Assembly: GCA_017467515.1 (NCBI GenBank)
Contig: JAFUSU010000012.1
Location: 1 to 45,328 of the forward strand
DNA: 45,328 nt
From: Alphaproteobacteria bacterium
GTDB taxonomy: Bacteria > Pseudomonadota > Alphaproteobacteria > RF32 > CAG-239
Reading direction: 5' to 3'
Below the pieces are notes generated by a model, which worked only from the letters and a program-made list of their open reading frames with translations, had not been told where the DNA came from and did not search any database. The translations under genes were made by a program, and so were the position numbers. Below, in pieces: positions 31,662 through 40,167 of this stretch (positions are counted from its first letter, which is position 1; every line of letters begins with the position of its first letter).

Positions 31662-32768
31662 ATGAAGCAAAATGATCTGACTAAACAACTCGAAACTTTT
31701 TGCGATATTATCTTTCATATCTTAGAAGTTAAAACCCCTCATACGATGGAGCACATCAAAAGGGTTCCGATTCTTGCGGATATGATAGCCAAAGAAGTCA
31801 GTAAAACAATTAAAAAACCTTTTTCAAAAGATGACCTCTATAAAATTAATTTAGCGGCTAAATTGCACGATTGCGGAAAAACAACAACCAACGATTACCT
31901 GCTTGAAAAAAGCACAAAGATTGAATTTTTGCGAAACCGGATTCACGAAATTCGCGACCGTTTTGAAATTTTGCGTCGCGATGCTGAAATAAAATACCTT
32001 AAACAATGTCTGGCTCACCCTGAAAATAAAAAAGAATACTTAAAGACATTCAGAAAAGCAGAAGATAAATTAGAAAAAGATTTCAAATTTGTTGCCGATT
32101 GTAATATCGGCGATATGGCCGTTACCGAAAAAGAAATAAAAAAACTCTCTCAAATAGGCTCAAAAAAATTTAAGCGCACCTTTAATCGCCTGCTTGGGCT
32201 GTCTTGGTATGAAAAAAATTTACTGACAGAAGATCAGCGTCACATATACCAAAAGCCGTCAATGGAAAATATACTGCAAGATAATCCTGAAGATACTTAT
32301 AAAGATATTCCAACCGGCGAACTGTATAATTTAAGTATTTTCAAAGGAACTATCAATAAAGAAGAGCGCAAACGAATTGAACGTCATGCCTCAGAAACCG
32401 CCATTATCTTAGATATGCTCAAGCTTCCGAAAGAATATAAAGATATGACAAAGTATGCCGCTGAACACCACGAGCAACCCAGTGGCAAGGGCTATCCTTT
32501 AGGGTTAAAAGAAAAAGACTTATCTATTCCCAGCCGTATTATGACGGTGGCAGATATTTTTGAAGCATTAACTTCATCAGGGCGCCCGTATAAAACACCA
32601 AAAAAATTATCGGAAGTCTTGCGCATTATGCAAATAATGAAAAAGAATCAACAGATAGATGCTGACATTTATCAGCTCTGTATTAAAAATAAAATTTTTA
32701 TGAAATACGCACACAAATATCTGTCTCCCAGCCAAATAGATGTTGAAGACCTTGAAGTATATCTTTAA
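31662..32768 (+). CDS. HD-GYP-type phosphodiesterase with a large insertion
   Basis: 368-residue HD-domain protein. Motifs: HTMEHIKRV, KLHDCGK (His69-Asp70), ERHASETAII, EHHEQPSGKGYPLGL with the HHE and GYP signatures, and ADIFEALTSSGRPYK. These fit c-di-GMP phosphodiesterases of the RpfG class. Between HDCGK and ERHA lie about 165 residues instead of the usual 25-30: a Lys/Glu-rich helical insertion. No receiver domain is fused; input may come through the insertion or a partner. Activity is likely but the insertion is unusual. Confidence 0.88.
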   Translation: MKQNDLTKQLETFCDIIFHILEVKTPHTMEHIKRVPILADMIAKEVSKTIKKPFSKDDLYKINLAAKLHDCGKTTTNDYLLEKSTKIEFLRNRIHEIRDRFEILRRDAEIKYLKQCLAHPENKKEYLKTFRKAEDKLEKDFKFVADCNIGDMAVTEKEIKKLSQIGSKKFKRTFNRLLGLSWYEKNLLTEDQRHIYQKPSMENILQDNPEDTYKDIPTGELYNLSIFKGTINKEERKRIERHASETAIILDMLKLPKEYKDMTKYAAEHHEQPSGKGYPLGLKEKDLSIPSRIMTVADIFEALTSSGRPYKTPKKLSEVLRIMQIMKKNQQIDADIYQLCIKNKIFMKYAHKYLSPSQIDVEDLEVYL

Positions 32769-32858
32769 ATAAATTCATTTTTATACGGATGGTCAGCTTG
32801 TTTTTAGCAAATTAAACTTTATTTTTTTCTTATCAATATTTATTAAAGGAGAAAAATA

Positions 32859-33185
32859 ATGGCCTTAGTTGCAAGAACAAGAGAAAATCTTGAAAGGTGC
32901 AAATGTTTAGATTGCCCTTCTTATACGATGGGATGCAAAATTAAAAACATTCCTACAAATCTGTATAAATTGGTAAATAACCTCGATAAAACAGAGCATT
33001 TTGAGGGAATGTTTTGCGCATTTGAGAAAAGCCATTGTATTGAAGAAGGAAAAGGCTGCTTGTGTAATACTTGCGAAATATATCACAAATATCAGTTAAA
33101 CAGACAGGATTACTGCTTATCTGATGGGGGACTATGTCCTTGGCAACATCCTCAAAATCGTCAATCACTAAACAGTTATCTGTAA
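32859..33185 (+). CDS. Cysteine-rich DUF2769-like protein
   Basis: 108-residue protein with about a dozen cysteines in clusters: RCKCLDCPSY, GMFCAFEKSHC, KGCLCNTCEIYHKY and DYCLSDGGLCP. The pattern matches DUF2769, small probably metal-binding proteins best known from archaea and anaerobes; function unknown. There is no signal peptide, so it is cytosolic. AAAGGAG precedes the ATG. A strong bidirectional terminator follows. Confidence 0.75.
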   Translation: MALVARTRENLERCKCLDCPSYTMGCKIKNIPTNLYKLVNNLDKTEHFEGMFCAFEKSHCIEEGKGCLCNTCEIYHKYQLNRQDYCLSDGGLCPWQHPQNRQSLNSYL

Positions 33186-33223
33186 TAAAAAGTCCGTGTT
33201 CAAACAACACGGACTTTTTATTA
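33183..33223. terminator. Bidirectional terminator between the DUF2769-like gene and the ACP pair
   Basis: Perfect 18-bp inverted repeat (33183-33200 with 33206-33223), loop CAAAC; core AGTCCGTGTT, flanked by A and T runs on either side. Confidence 0.93.
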
Positions 33224-33481
33224 CAGAGTCTTGCAAATATCGATAAACTCGCCGATTGTGTTCACTTTTTCCAATTTCCACTGAGGAACATTCATCAAAC
33301 TAACACAACAACGCTTTTCTATTTCCATTTGCAAAAGAACAAATTCCAAGCTGTCAATTTCCAAATCCTCTTCTAGAGATAATTGAACAAACTCATCATC
33401 TGTCATTGTTTTCAGGGAAGAATTTTCCTCATCCATTCCGAGCAAAATTTCGCGAACGTCATTAATAGAAACTTTTTCCAT
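33221..33481 (-). CDS. Divergent acyl carrier protein (86 aa)
   Basis: Acidic four-helix ACP-like protein. The phosphopantetheine serine is Ser44 in LEEDLEIDSLEFVLLQM. It differs strongly from the housekeeping AcpP at 36130 and carries a Cys-Cys (EKRCCVSL) after helix II. One base separates it from the upstream ACP gene, and there is no Shine-Dalgarno sequence, so translation is probably coupled. It would carry a specialised acyl chain; no dedicated ketosynthase other than fabF is nearby. Confidence 0.8.
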   Translation of the reverse strand: MEKVSINDVREILLGMDEENSSLKTMTDDEFVQLSLEEDLEIDSLEFVLLQMEIEKRCCVSLMNVPQWKLEKVNTIGEFIDICKTL

Positions 33482-33482
33482 A

Positions 33483-33728
33483 TCAATTATTTAATTGGTC
33501 CAACAATTCTTGAACAGTACGACACTCCCAAAGATTATTTCTTGAAACAGGAAGAAGATTATATTTATCTAACTTTTCAATGAGAACAAGATAGTCTAGG
33601 CTATCCAAAAACAAATGCTCAGAAAAGGACAAAGACATCAGAACTTCATCCGGTATTGCAGACAATTCCGTTTCCGTTAAAACATCTGCCTCTAACAAAG
33701 CGACTCGAATTTCTTTTAATGTAACCAT
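33483..33728 (-). CDS. Second divergent acyl carrier protein (81 aa)
   Basis: ACP-like protein with the phosphopantetheine motif LFLDSLDYLVLIEKL (Ser43). It lacks the GAD before DSL typical of AcpP and is paired with another divergent ACP one base downstream. No ribosome binding site is evident. It lies 61 bases past mltG on the same strand, so the order is acpP-fabF-mltG-acp-acp. Function unknown beyond acyl carriage. Confidence 0.75.
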   Translation of the reverse strand: MVTLKEIRVALLEADVLTETELSAIPDEVLMSLSFSEHLFLDSLDYLVLIEKLDKYNLLPVSRNNLWECRTVQELLDQLNN

Positions 33729-33789
33729 AATTTCAGAATAATTAATTTTAAAAGGAGTATATAAAAGATGTCTTTAAAATCAAGGATTT

Positions 33790-34746
33790 TTAGCGATTTT
33801 TCTTCCAATAAGCAACATTTCTATTATGCTCGGCCAGTGTTTTGGCAAAATTATGCCCGCCAGAGCCATTAGCAACAAAATACAAATAATCCGTATCATC
33901 AGGATGCGCAGCGGCCCATAATGAAGCCTCACCCGGATTGCAGATAGGTGTTGGTGGCAGGCCCACATATTTATACGTGTTATAAGGATTATCGATTTGC
34001 AAATCTTTACGCGTCAATGCCCGATTTAACTCTTCTTTACCGTCTGTAATAGCATAAATAACCGTCGGATCCGTTTGCAAAAGCATACCTTTCCGTAACC
34101 TGTTAATAAAAACAGAAGCGACCTTTGTTCTCTCATCATTGAGAGAGGTTTCTTTTTCTATAATTGAAGCCATAATCAACAAATCTTGTTTTGATTTGTA
34201 CGGCAATTCATCCGCCCGTCCGTTCCATACTTCGTCTAATTTTTGTTGCATAGCTTCAGTCGCTTTTCTTAAAATGGAAGTACGAGATTCTCCTTTTGGA
34301 AAAGTATATGTTTCAGGCAAAAAAGAACCCTCGGAAGGCTCTATATCATATTCTCCGGATAAATATTCGACCTTGCTTAAAAGATACATAGCCTGTCCGA
34401 CTGTATATCCTTCAGGGATTGTCACCTTATGATATATAACATCCCCTTGCAAAAGTTTATCTAAAACTTCTGCCATTGAAATACCTTTTTCAAACAGATA
34501 TTCACCGGCCTTTAGATGACCTTCTGCTTGTTTATATTTCATAAACAATCGAAAAATAAGCTTATAACGAATAATTCCGTTATCCGCTAAAAGATCAGCC
34601 ACTTTTTGAGATGACGAACCTTTTTCTATATCCAGAGATATAGACGTCTCAAGCGGCCCTTGGATATTAACTTGTCGCACAACAAACGCTCCGGCAACAA
34701 CAAGTATCACCATGCATAAAAAAACGATATAGCGAAAAATTCTCAT
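33790..34746 (-). CDS. mltG: Endolytic transglycosylase MltG
   Basis: 318-residue membrane-anchored (about 1-24) YceG/MltG family enzyme that cuts nascent peptidoglycan and helps set glycan length. There is a LysM-like region after the anchor, and the catalytic Glu lies in ASIIEKETSLNDERTKVASV, followed by FINRLRKGMLLQTDPTVIYA. The length is normal. It lies 14 bases after fabF; fabF-mltG adjacency is common in proteobacteria. Confidence 0.97.
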   Translation of the reverse strand: MRIFRYIVFLCMVILVVAGAFVVRQVNIQGPLETSISLDIEKGSSSQKVADLLADNGIIRYKLIFRLFMKYKQAEGHLKAGEYLFEKGISMAEVLDKLLQGDVIYHKVTIPEGYTVGQAMYLLSKVEYLSGEYDIEPSEGSFLPETYTFPKGESRTSILRKATEAMQQKLDEVWNGRADELPYKSKQDLLIMASIIEKETSLNDERTKVASVFINRLRKGMLLQTDPTVIYAITDGKEELNRALTRKDLQIDNPYNTYKYVGLPPTPICNPGEASLWAAAHPDDTDYLYFVANGSGGHNFAKTLAEHNRNVAYWKKNR

Positions 34747-34760
34747 TAACGAAGACCTAA

Positions 34761-36029
34761 CTAATCTTCATACTTTTTCAAGACCAAAGAAGAGTTTGTT
34801 CCGCCAAAACCAAAAGAGTTGGACATAACGGCTTTAATGGTTCTCTTTTTAGCCTTCAAAGGAACTAAATCCATATCCTTCACAGCATCATCAGGATGAT
34901 GCAAATTCAATGTAGGCGGACAAATTTGATCCCGCAATGCTAAAATAGATAAAACAGCCTCAACAGCACCGGCAGCACCCAACAAATGACCAATAGATGA
35001 TTTTGTAGAGGACATTGATAAATTTTTAATATTATCACCGAATAATTTTTTAACCGCTTCGGCCTCACCGATATCCCCTAACGGTGTAGAAGTACCATGA
35101 GCATTAATATAATTAATATCGCTTATTTTAACACCATTTTCTTCTGCGTGTTGTACAGCCATTTTCATAGCCCGATAAGCACCATCGCCTGATGGAGCTG
35201 TAATGTGATAAGCATCGCCGCTCATTCCATAACCGACAACCTCGGCATATATCTTAGCGCCACGCGCCTTTGCATGTTCCAATTCTTCCAAAACAACAGC
35301 ACCGGAACCTTCCCCCATAACAAAGCCGCTTCTTTCCGCATCCCACGGACGAGAAGCTTCTTCGGGGCGATCATTAAAATCAGCAGTAACAGCCTTCATT
35401 CTGGCAAATCCGGCCAGAGCCAAGCTGTTAACAGCCGATTCGGCACCACCGGCAACCATAACATCCGCATCACCGCGAGCAATAATATTAGCGGCATCAC
35501 CAATAGCATGAGTACCTGTTGAACAAGCTGTTACACAAGCATGATTCGGTCCTTTATAACCATATTTAATAGATAAATTACCAGAAACCAAATTAATCAA
35601 AACAGACGGAATAAAAAAAGGTGAAATTTTTTTAATGCCGACTTCATTAAAAGAAAGGGAATTCTCATAAATAACTTCTAATCCACCGATTCCGGAGCCC
35701 ATCATCACACCAGAACGATATTTATCTTCTTCGGCCTCCGGCTTCCAACCGGAATCTTCAATAGCATCTGAACCTGCGGCTAAACCATACAAAATAAATT
35801 TATCGCATTTTTTTTGATCTTTAGGCGCCATAACCGTATCAGGATTAAATTCATTTTCGCCTTCTCCAAAAGGAACCTGTCCGGCAATCTGAACCGGTAT
35901 ATCCTTCAAGTCAAAGCCTTCAATTTTACGAATAGCTGATTTTCCATCCAAAATAGATTTCCAGTTATACTCAACACCTCTGCCGAAAGGAGAAAGCATA
36001 CCCATACCTGTTACAACAACTCTTCTCAT
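34761..36029 (-). CDS. fabF: 3-oxoacyl-ACP synthase II
   Basis: 422-residue condensing enzyme of fatty acid elongation, joining malonyl-ACP to acyl-ACP. Catalytic Cys in CVTACSTGTHAIGDA, first His in NAHGTSTPLGDIGE, second His in SSIGHLLGAAGAVEA, and C-terminal SNSFGFGGTNSSLVL. It starts MRRVVVTGMGMLSPFGRGVE. It is 100 bases after acpP on the same strand. Confidence 0.98.
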   Translation of the reverse strand: MRRVVVTGMGMLSPFGRGVEYNWKSILDGKSAIRKIEGFDLKDIPVQIAGQVPFGEGENEFNPDTVMAPKDQKKCDKFILYGLAAGSDAIEDSGWKPEAEEDKYRSGVMMGSGIGGLEVIYENSLSFNEVGIKKISPFFIPSVLINLVSGNLSIKYGYKGPNHACVTACSTGTHAIGDAANIIARGDADVMVAGGAESAVNSLALAGFARMKAVTADFNDRPEEASRPWDAERSGFVMGEGSGAVVLEELEHAKARGAKIYAEVVGYGMSGDAYHITAPSGDGAYRAMKMAVQHAEENGVKISDINYINAHGTSTPLGDIGEAEAVKKLFGDNIKNLSMSSTKSSIGHLLGAAGAVEAVLSILALRDQICPPTLNLHHPDDAVKDMDLVPLKAKKRTIKAVMSNSFGFGGTNSSLVLKKYED

Positions 36030-36129
36030 AAAAAAATACCTCTTTTGCTGTTTTTACAACGCCGCTTTATATGAAAAAACTCGCCCTTTGTCAAGCGAGT
36101 TAATTTCACATTCTGATAAATACGTCAGA

Positions 36130-36363
36130 TTAAGCATTCTTAGAAAGATAGTCTATAGCATCTTTAACTGTAAGAATCTTTTCAGCTGCTTCATCAGGGA
36201 TTTCGCAACCGAATTCTTCTTCAAATGCCATAACCAGTTCAACAGTATCCAAGCTGTCAGCGCCTAAATCATCGATGAAGCTGGCTGTGTCTGTAACTTT
36301 TGATTCTTCAACGCCAAGATGCTCTGCAACGATCTTCTTAACGCGATTAGCTGTATCAGTCAT
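36130..36363 (-). CDS. acpP: Acyl carrier protein (housekeeping)
   Basis: 77-residue AcpP. The phosphopantetheine serine is in [21 protein letters not shown] chose the ATG at 36363 ([20 protein letters not shown]), with GTGAGG upstream as ribosome binding site; an in-frame GTG at 36378 falls inside that site and is unlikely. It is the carrier for FabF encoded next, the usual acpP-fabF order. Confidence 0.97.
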   Translation of the reverse strand: MTDTANRVKKIVAEHLGVEESKVTDTASFIDDLGADSLDTVELVMAFEEEFGCEIPDEAAEKILTVKDAIDYLSKNA

Positions 36364-36678
36364 TGTGATAAACCTCACTAAAATTAAAACAAATTTTCGA
36401 AACTTTGATGTAATCGCAGTCCGTGATGACTTGTTAGCACAATTTTATATAATTTGACAAGCATTATTTTTTATTTATCCTTAATTTCATTGTATAAAAA
36501 CAAAAAAAATTATTATTTTTAGGGGAGTTAGAGTTTTTTTTGTAGTGGATAAAATTTTATTGTTTCTCGCTAATTTAAGATTTTTTTTATAATATCTCTA
36601 TTAAACTAAGAACTGATTGTGTTTTTTAATTTATAGAATATTGTATTTTTTAATTCATAAAATAAGGACGGCAAAAAA
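36364..36678. other. AT-rich intergenic stretch without genes (315 bases)
   Basis: Lies between divergent acpP and the Cys-rich protein gene. It is very AT-rich, with several TTTTTTAT-type runs that could hold promoters for both. A TTGACA-like sequence on plus is lacking. I see no ORF, RNA gene or repeat in it. Confidence 0.6.
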
Positions 36679-37083
36679 ATGAAAAAACTGTTTTATATTG
36701 TAGCAATATGCACATTGATAGCCTTACTCAGTGCTTACATTAAAGCAAATTTCCAATCAGAGCCATCAGGTTTGTCTTCCGTAACGGTTGTTAAAACACC
36801 TGAAATAACTGTTCAAGATCAAACGGCAGAAATAAACGTTCCCGAAATTCCAGCAAACACTCTCTCTGCCCAAACAGAGAAAGATTGCGAATGCAAATCA
36901 GAATGCATTTGCGCGGAAGAAGATCCTGACTGCGACTGCGAAAAAACAAAATCAACTTGTTCCTGCAAAGATGCCGACGGAGATATTGTAACTGTTGAAT
37001 CGATTGAAACCAACAACAGTGATATTGAAGAAGTAAATCCTGAAGAAACATCTGAAGAAGATGAAACTGTCGTCAATGAATAA
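36679..37083 (+). CDS. Exported acidic protein with four CxC pairs
   Basis: 134-residue protein. An N-terminal hydrophobic segment (about 4-22, FYIVAICTLIALLSAY) is a signal anchor or signal peptide. A linker follows, then eight cysteines in four Cys-x-Cys pairs (70/72, 76/78, 85/87, 94/96) among Asp, Glu and Lys, then an acidic Glu/Asn tail. The layout recalls metallothionein-like metal binding, but on the periplasmic side and strongly acidic. No known family. AAGGAC precedes the ATG. It has its own terminator. Confidence 0.75.
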   Translation: MKKLFYIVAICTLIALLSAYIKANFQSEPSGLSSVTVVKTPEITVQDQTAEINVPEIPANTLSAQTEKDCECKSECICAEEDPDCDCEKTKSTCSCKDADGDIVTVESIETNNSDIEEVNPEETSEEDETVVNE

Positions 37084-37106
37084 TAAAATTTCTTCAAAAA
37101 AATTTG

Positions 37107-37136
37107 GAGGTGTTGTTTTTGCAACACCTCTTTCTT
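37107..37136 (+). terminator. Terminator of the CxC protein gene
   Basis: GAGGTGTTG / CAACACCTC around TTTTTG, followed by a short T-rich run. Confidence 0.8.
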
Positions 37137-37170
37137 ATATAGAAAAGAAAAAAACATCACGGAGAAAAAT

Positions 37171-38118
37171 ATGAAAGTAGGAATTATCGGAGCAGGAAAT
37201 GTCGGCAGCGCAACGGCTTTCGGGCTGATTATGCAAGGAATCGCCCGTAAAGTCATCCTTATTGACACCAATGAAAAAAGAGCTGATGCGGAAGCCTCAG
37301 ACATTGCCCATGCCACTCCGTTTTCATTTGCAGGTAAAATAAAAGCCGGCACCTATGCGGATCTTAACGGCGCCAAAATAGTTATTATCACAGCCGGCGC
37401 GAATCAAAAACAAGGTGAACCGAGAACCGCTTTGTTAGAACGCAATGTTAAAATTTTTGAAAGCATCATACCTCAAGTTGCAAAATACGCTCCTGATTGC
37501 ATTATGCTTATAGCCGCCAACCCCGTAGACATTATGACATCTGTCGCCTTAAAATTATCAGGCTTTCCGCCGGAGCGCGTTTTTGGCAGCGGCACAGTCC
37601 TTGACAGTGCCAGATTTCGTACTCTGCTGGGTTATTTCCTTAACGTTTCACCAAAATCCGTTCATGCCAATGTGTTGGGCGAACACGGAGACAGCGAGGT
37701 TCTTATCTGGTCGAGTGCTGTTGCCGGTTCCTTAAAAGTAGAACATTTGGCGGAGCAAAACGGAAAGCTGTTGACACCGGAAATTAAGAAAGATATTGAC
37801 AGCAAAGTTCGCAATGCCGCTTATCGTATTATTGAAGGGAAAGGTGCAACAAACTACGGTGTTGCCGGTGCTTTAGGACGTATTTGTCAAGCCATTGCCA
37901 GTAATGAACACGCCATTTTAAATGTTTCAGCATTTCACGAAACTTTTGCAGACAGTCATAACATTTGTTTATCACACCCCTGTATCATAGGAAAAAGAGG
38001 AATTATCGGAAAATTATCACCTTACTTTAATGAAGAAGAGCAAAAAGCACTTAAGCTCAGTGCAGAAAAAATAGAAAATTTCACACAACAGGCTTTTCAA
38101 TATATTTCTGCAAAATAA
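37171..38118 (+). CDS. ldh: L-lactate dehydrogenase
   Basis: 315-residue NAD-dependent LDH/MDH-family enzyme. Rossmann motif GIIGAGNVGSATAFG. Substrate loop AGANQKQGEPR: a Gln sits at the position that is Arg in malate dehydrogenases, pointing to lactate. Catalytic His is in LGEHGDSEVLIW and the conserved AANPVDIMT is present. It interconverts pyruvate and L-lactate, suggesting fermentative growth. It is preceded by GGAG and monocistronic. Confidence 0.93.
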   Translation: MKVGIIGAGNVGSATAFGLIMQGIARKVILIDTNEKRADAEASDIAHATPFSFAGKIKAGTYADLNGAKIVIITAGANQKQGEPRTALLERNVKIFESIIPQVAKYAPDCIMLIAANPVDIMTSVALKLSGFPPERVFGSGTVLDSARFRTLLGYFLNVSPKSVHANVLGEHGDSEVLIWSSAVAGSLKVEHLAEQNGKLLTPEIKKDIDSKVRNAAYRIIEGKGATNYGVAGALGRICQAIASNEHAILNVSAFHETFADSHNICLSHPCIIGKRGIIGKLSPYFNEEEQKALKLSAEKIENFTQQAFQYISAK

Positions 38119-38146
38119 TGCTTAAAAACTCGATTCTATTATTTGC

Positions 38147-38189
38147 TATTCCCCTTTGTTTGTCTTATATTGACCGATAAAGGGGAATA
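38147..38189 (+). promoter_or_regulatory. Inverted repeat covering the mtaB ribosome binding site
   Basis: Perfect 11-base inverted repeat, TATTCCCCTTT (38147-38157) with AAAGGGGAATA (38179-38189), loop 21 bases. The right arm contains the AAGGGG Shine-Dalgarno of mtaB, 7 bases before its ATG, so the stem would hide it in an mRNA starting upstream. Confidence 0.6.
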
Positions 38190-38192
38190 TTT

Positions 38193-39257
38193 ATGGCACA
38201 AGTGATTAGTTTTGGCTGTCGCATTAATAGTTATGAAGCTGAAATTTTCAAAGAAAAATTAAAACATTTAAATAATGTCATTGTTATCAATACCTGCGCT
38301 GTGACCGGAGAGGCCGAACGCCAGTGTCGGCAAGCTATACGTAAATTACGCAAAGAGAATCCGAATGCTAAAATTATAGTTACCGGATGTGCTGCTCAAG
38401 TTTCCGCTTCCAAATTCGCCGATATGCCGGAAATAGATTTAATCCTCGGCAATAAAGAAAAAACAGAAATTGAAAAATATATTAATGAACTGCCCGAGCA
38501 TAAAACAATAGTCAGCGATATTATGAAATATGCAGCTTATGATAAATACATCATTACCGGATTTGAAGGCAGGCATCGTGCTTTTGTACAAATCCAGCAA
38601 GGATGCAATCATCGCTGTACCTATTGTATCATTCCTTATGCGCGCGGGAAAAACCGCTCCGTTGAAGCATCGGCAATTCTGGATCAAATCCGTTTATTGT
38701 TACAAAAAGGATTTAAAGAAATATGCTTAACCGGTGTTGATATTTGTTCTTATCAGCTTCCCTCTAAGCCGAAACAATCCTCTTTCAGCTTATTGGTGCA
38801 GACTATTTTGCAAGAAATACCTGAATTACCGTCTTTACAGTTTGGCTCGCTCGACCCCGCTGCCATTGACGGTAAATTTATTGCCTTAATCGGACAATAC
38901 AAAAATATTCACCCTCATTTTCACCTATCAATTCAATCCGGCGACAATACCGTTCTCAAAAAGATGGGACGTCGTCACAAAAGAGAAGATGTTATAGCGC
39001 TCTGCCGAGCGATTCGTAAAGTTCGCCCTGAAGCAACTTTCGGAGCCGACTTTATATGCGGATTTCCGACTGAAACTGATGAACAGTTTTTAAACACGCT
39101 CAATTTGGTGAAAGAAGCAGGTCTTAACAAACTGCACGTTTTTCCCTACTCAGAAAGAGAAGGAACTCCTGCTGCCGAAATGGAGCAAGTTCCTGTAAAT
39201 ATCAGAAAAAAACGAGCTAAAATTTTGCGCGAAGAAGGAGAAAAATATAATGACTGA
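38193..39257 (+). CDS. mtaB: tRNA t6A37 methylthiotransferase MtaB
   Basis: 354-residue radical-SAM methylthiotransferase. The N-terminal UPF0004 domain binds one cluster (SFGCRINSYEAEIF, INTCAVTGEAE, VTGCAAQ), and the radical-SAM site is QGCNHRCTYCIIPYARG with Cys-x3-Cys-x2-Cys. The start (GCRIN) matches MtaB rather than MiaB or RimO. It ends soon after the SAM domain, so the usual C-terminal TRAM domain is missing or minimal. It overlaps ftsY by 8 bases. Confidence 0.9.
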   Translation: MAQVISFGCRINSYEAEIFKEKLKHLNNVIVINTCAVTGEAERQCRQAIRKLRKENPNAKIIVTGCAAQVSASKFADMPEIDLILGNKEKTEIEKYINELPEHKTIVSDIMKYAAYDKYIITGFEGRHRAFVQIQQGCNHRCTYCIIPYARGKNRSVEASAILDQIRLLLQKGFKEICLTGVDICSYQLPSKPKQSSFSLLVQTILQEIPELPSLQFGSLDPAAIDGKFIALIGQYKNIHPHFHLSIQSGDNTVLKKMGRRHKREDVIALCRAIRKVRPEATFGADFICGFPTETDEQFLNTLNLVKEAGLNKLHVFPYSEREGTPAAEMEQVPVNIRKKRAKILREEGEKYND

Positions 39258-40167
39258 TTGGCTTTCAAAATTAGGATTCGGCCTGAAAAAATCTTCTTCT
39301 AAAATTTCAAACGGTTTGAGTGACATTTTTACAAAGCAAAAAATCGATTCGCAGACTATCGATTCTTTAGAAGAACTCTTACTAACTTCTGATATGGGCA
39401 TTCAGGCAACAACCAAAATCATTAATAATTTCAGCATACGCAAATTTGATAAAGAAATTGATAACAGATCCGTAAAAAAAGCTCTCGCCGATGAATTGAC
39501 ACAAATTCTAAAACCTTGTGAACAAGAATTTAAAATCAATAAACCGCAAAATGCACCTTTTGTTATTCTGATGATTGGCGTAAACGGAGCCGGAAAGACA
39601 ACGACAATAGGAAAATTAGCGGCCCGCTTAAAAGATAAATATCAAATTTCTTTCATTGCCGGAGATACGTTTCGTGCTGCCGCCGTTGAACAATTAGAAG
39701 AATGGGGCAAAAAATGTCAAATTCGTATCAGAAAAGGGACTTCCGGATGCGATGCCGCAGGACTCTGCTATGATGCCCTGCAAGAGGCTGTAAAAGAAAA
39801 AGACGATGTTGTCTTTATTGACGCAGCCGGACGTTTGCAAAATAAGATCGGATTAATGGATGAGTTGAAAAAAATAACAAAAGTCATTAATAAAGTTATT
39901 CCTCAAGCCCCTCATGCCGTTATTTTAACACTGGATGCAACAACCGGTCAAAATGCGTTGGCGCAAATAAAAACTTTTAAGGAAGCGGCACAGGTTTCCG
40001 GTTTAATCATTACTAAGCTTGATGGAACTTCCAAAGGAGGTATATTAGTCGCTATGGCACAAGAAACAGCCCTTCCGGTCTACTTTATCGGTGTCGGAGA
40101 GCAACTCGATGATTTACAACCTTTCAATGCCCAAGCTTTTGCGGACAGTTTGTTGGGAATAGACTGA
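39250..40167 (+). CDS. ftsY: Signal recognition particle receptor FtsY
   Basis: 305-residue SRP receptor GTPase that brings ribosomes to the inner membrane. It has a short N-terminus without the long acidic A domain of E. coli. NG domain: P-loop [38 protein letters not shown] (most relatives have DTAGR), and [10 protein letters not shown]. One-base overlap with xseA (TGATG). Confidence 0.97.
   Translation: MTDWLSKLGFGLKKSSSKISNGLSDIFTKQKIDSQTIDSLEELLLTSDMGIQATTKIINNFSIRKFDKEIDNRSVKKALADELTQILKPCEQEFKINKPQNAPFVILMIGVNGAGKTTTIGKLAARLKDKYQISFIAGDTFRAAAVEQLEEWGKKCQIRIRKGTSGCDAAGLCYDALQEAVKEKDDVVFIDAAGRLQNKIGLMDELKKITKVINKVIPQAPHAVILTLDATTGQNALAQIKTFKEAAQVSGLIITKLDGTSKGGILVAMAQETALPVYFIGVGEQLDDLQPFNAQAFADSLLGID

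Noticed and set aside
33768..33872. Small plus-strand ORF (MSLKSRIFSDFSSN...) with AAAGGAG 10 bases upstream
   Set aside because: The ribosome binding site is tempting, but almost all of the 34 codons are antisense to the mltG 3' end. Most likely chance, or the stub of a lost gene.
36819..37352. Minus-strand frame opposite the CxC protein and the ldh start
   Set aside because: It crosses a terminator and two well-supported plus-strand genes and has no start signal.
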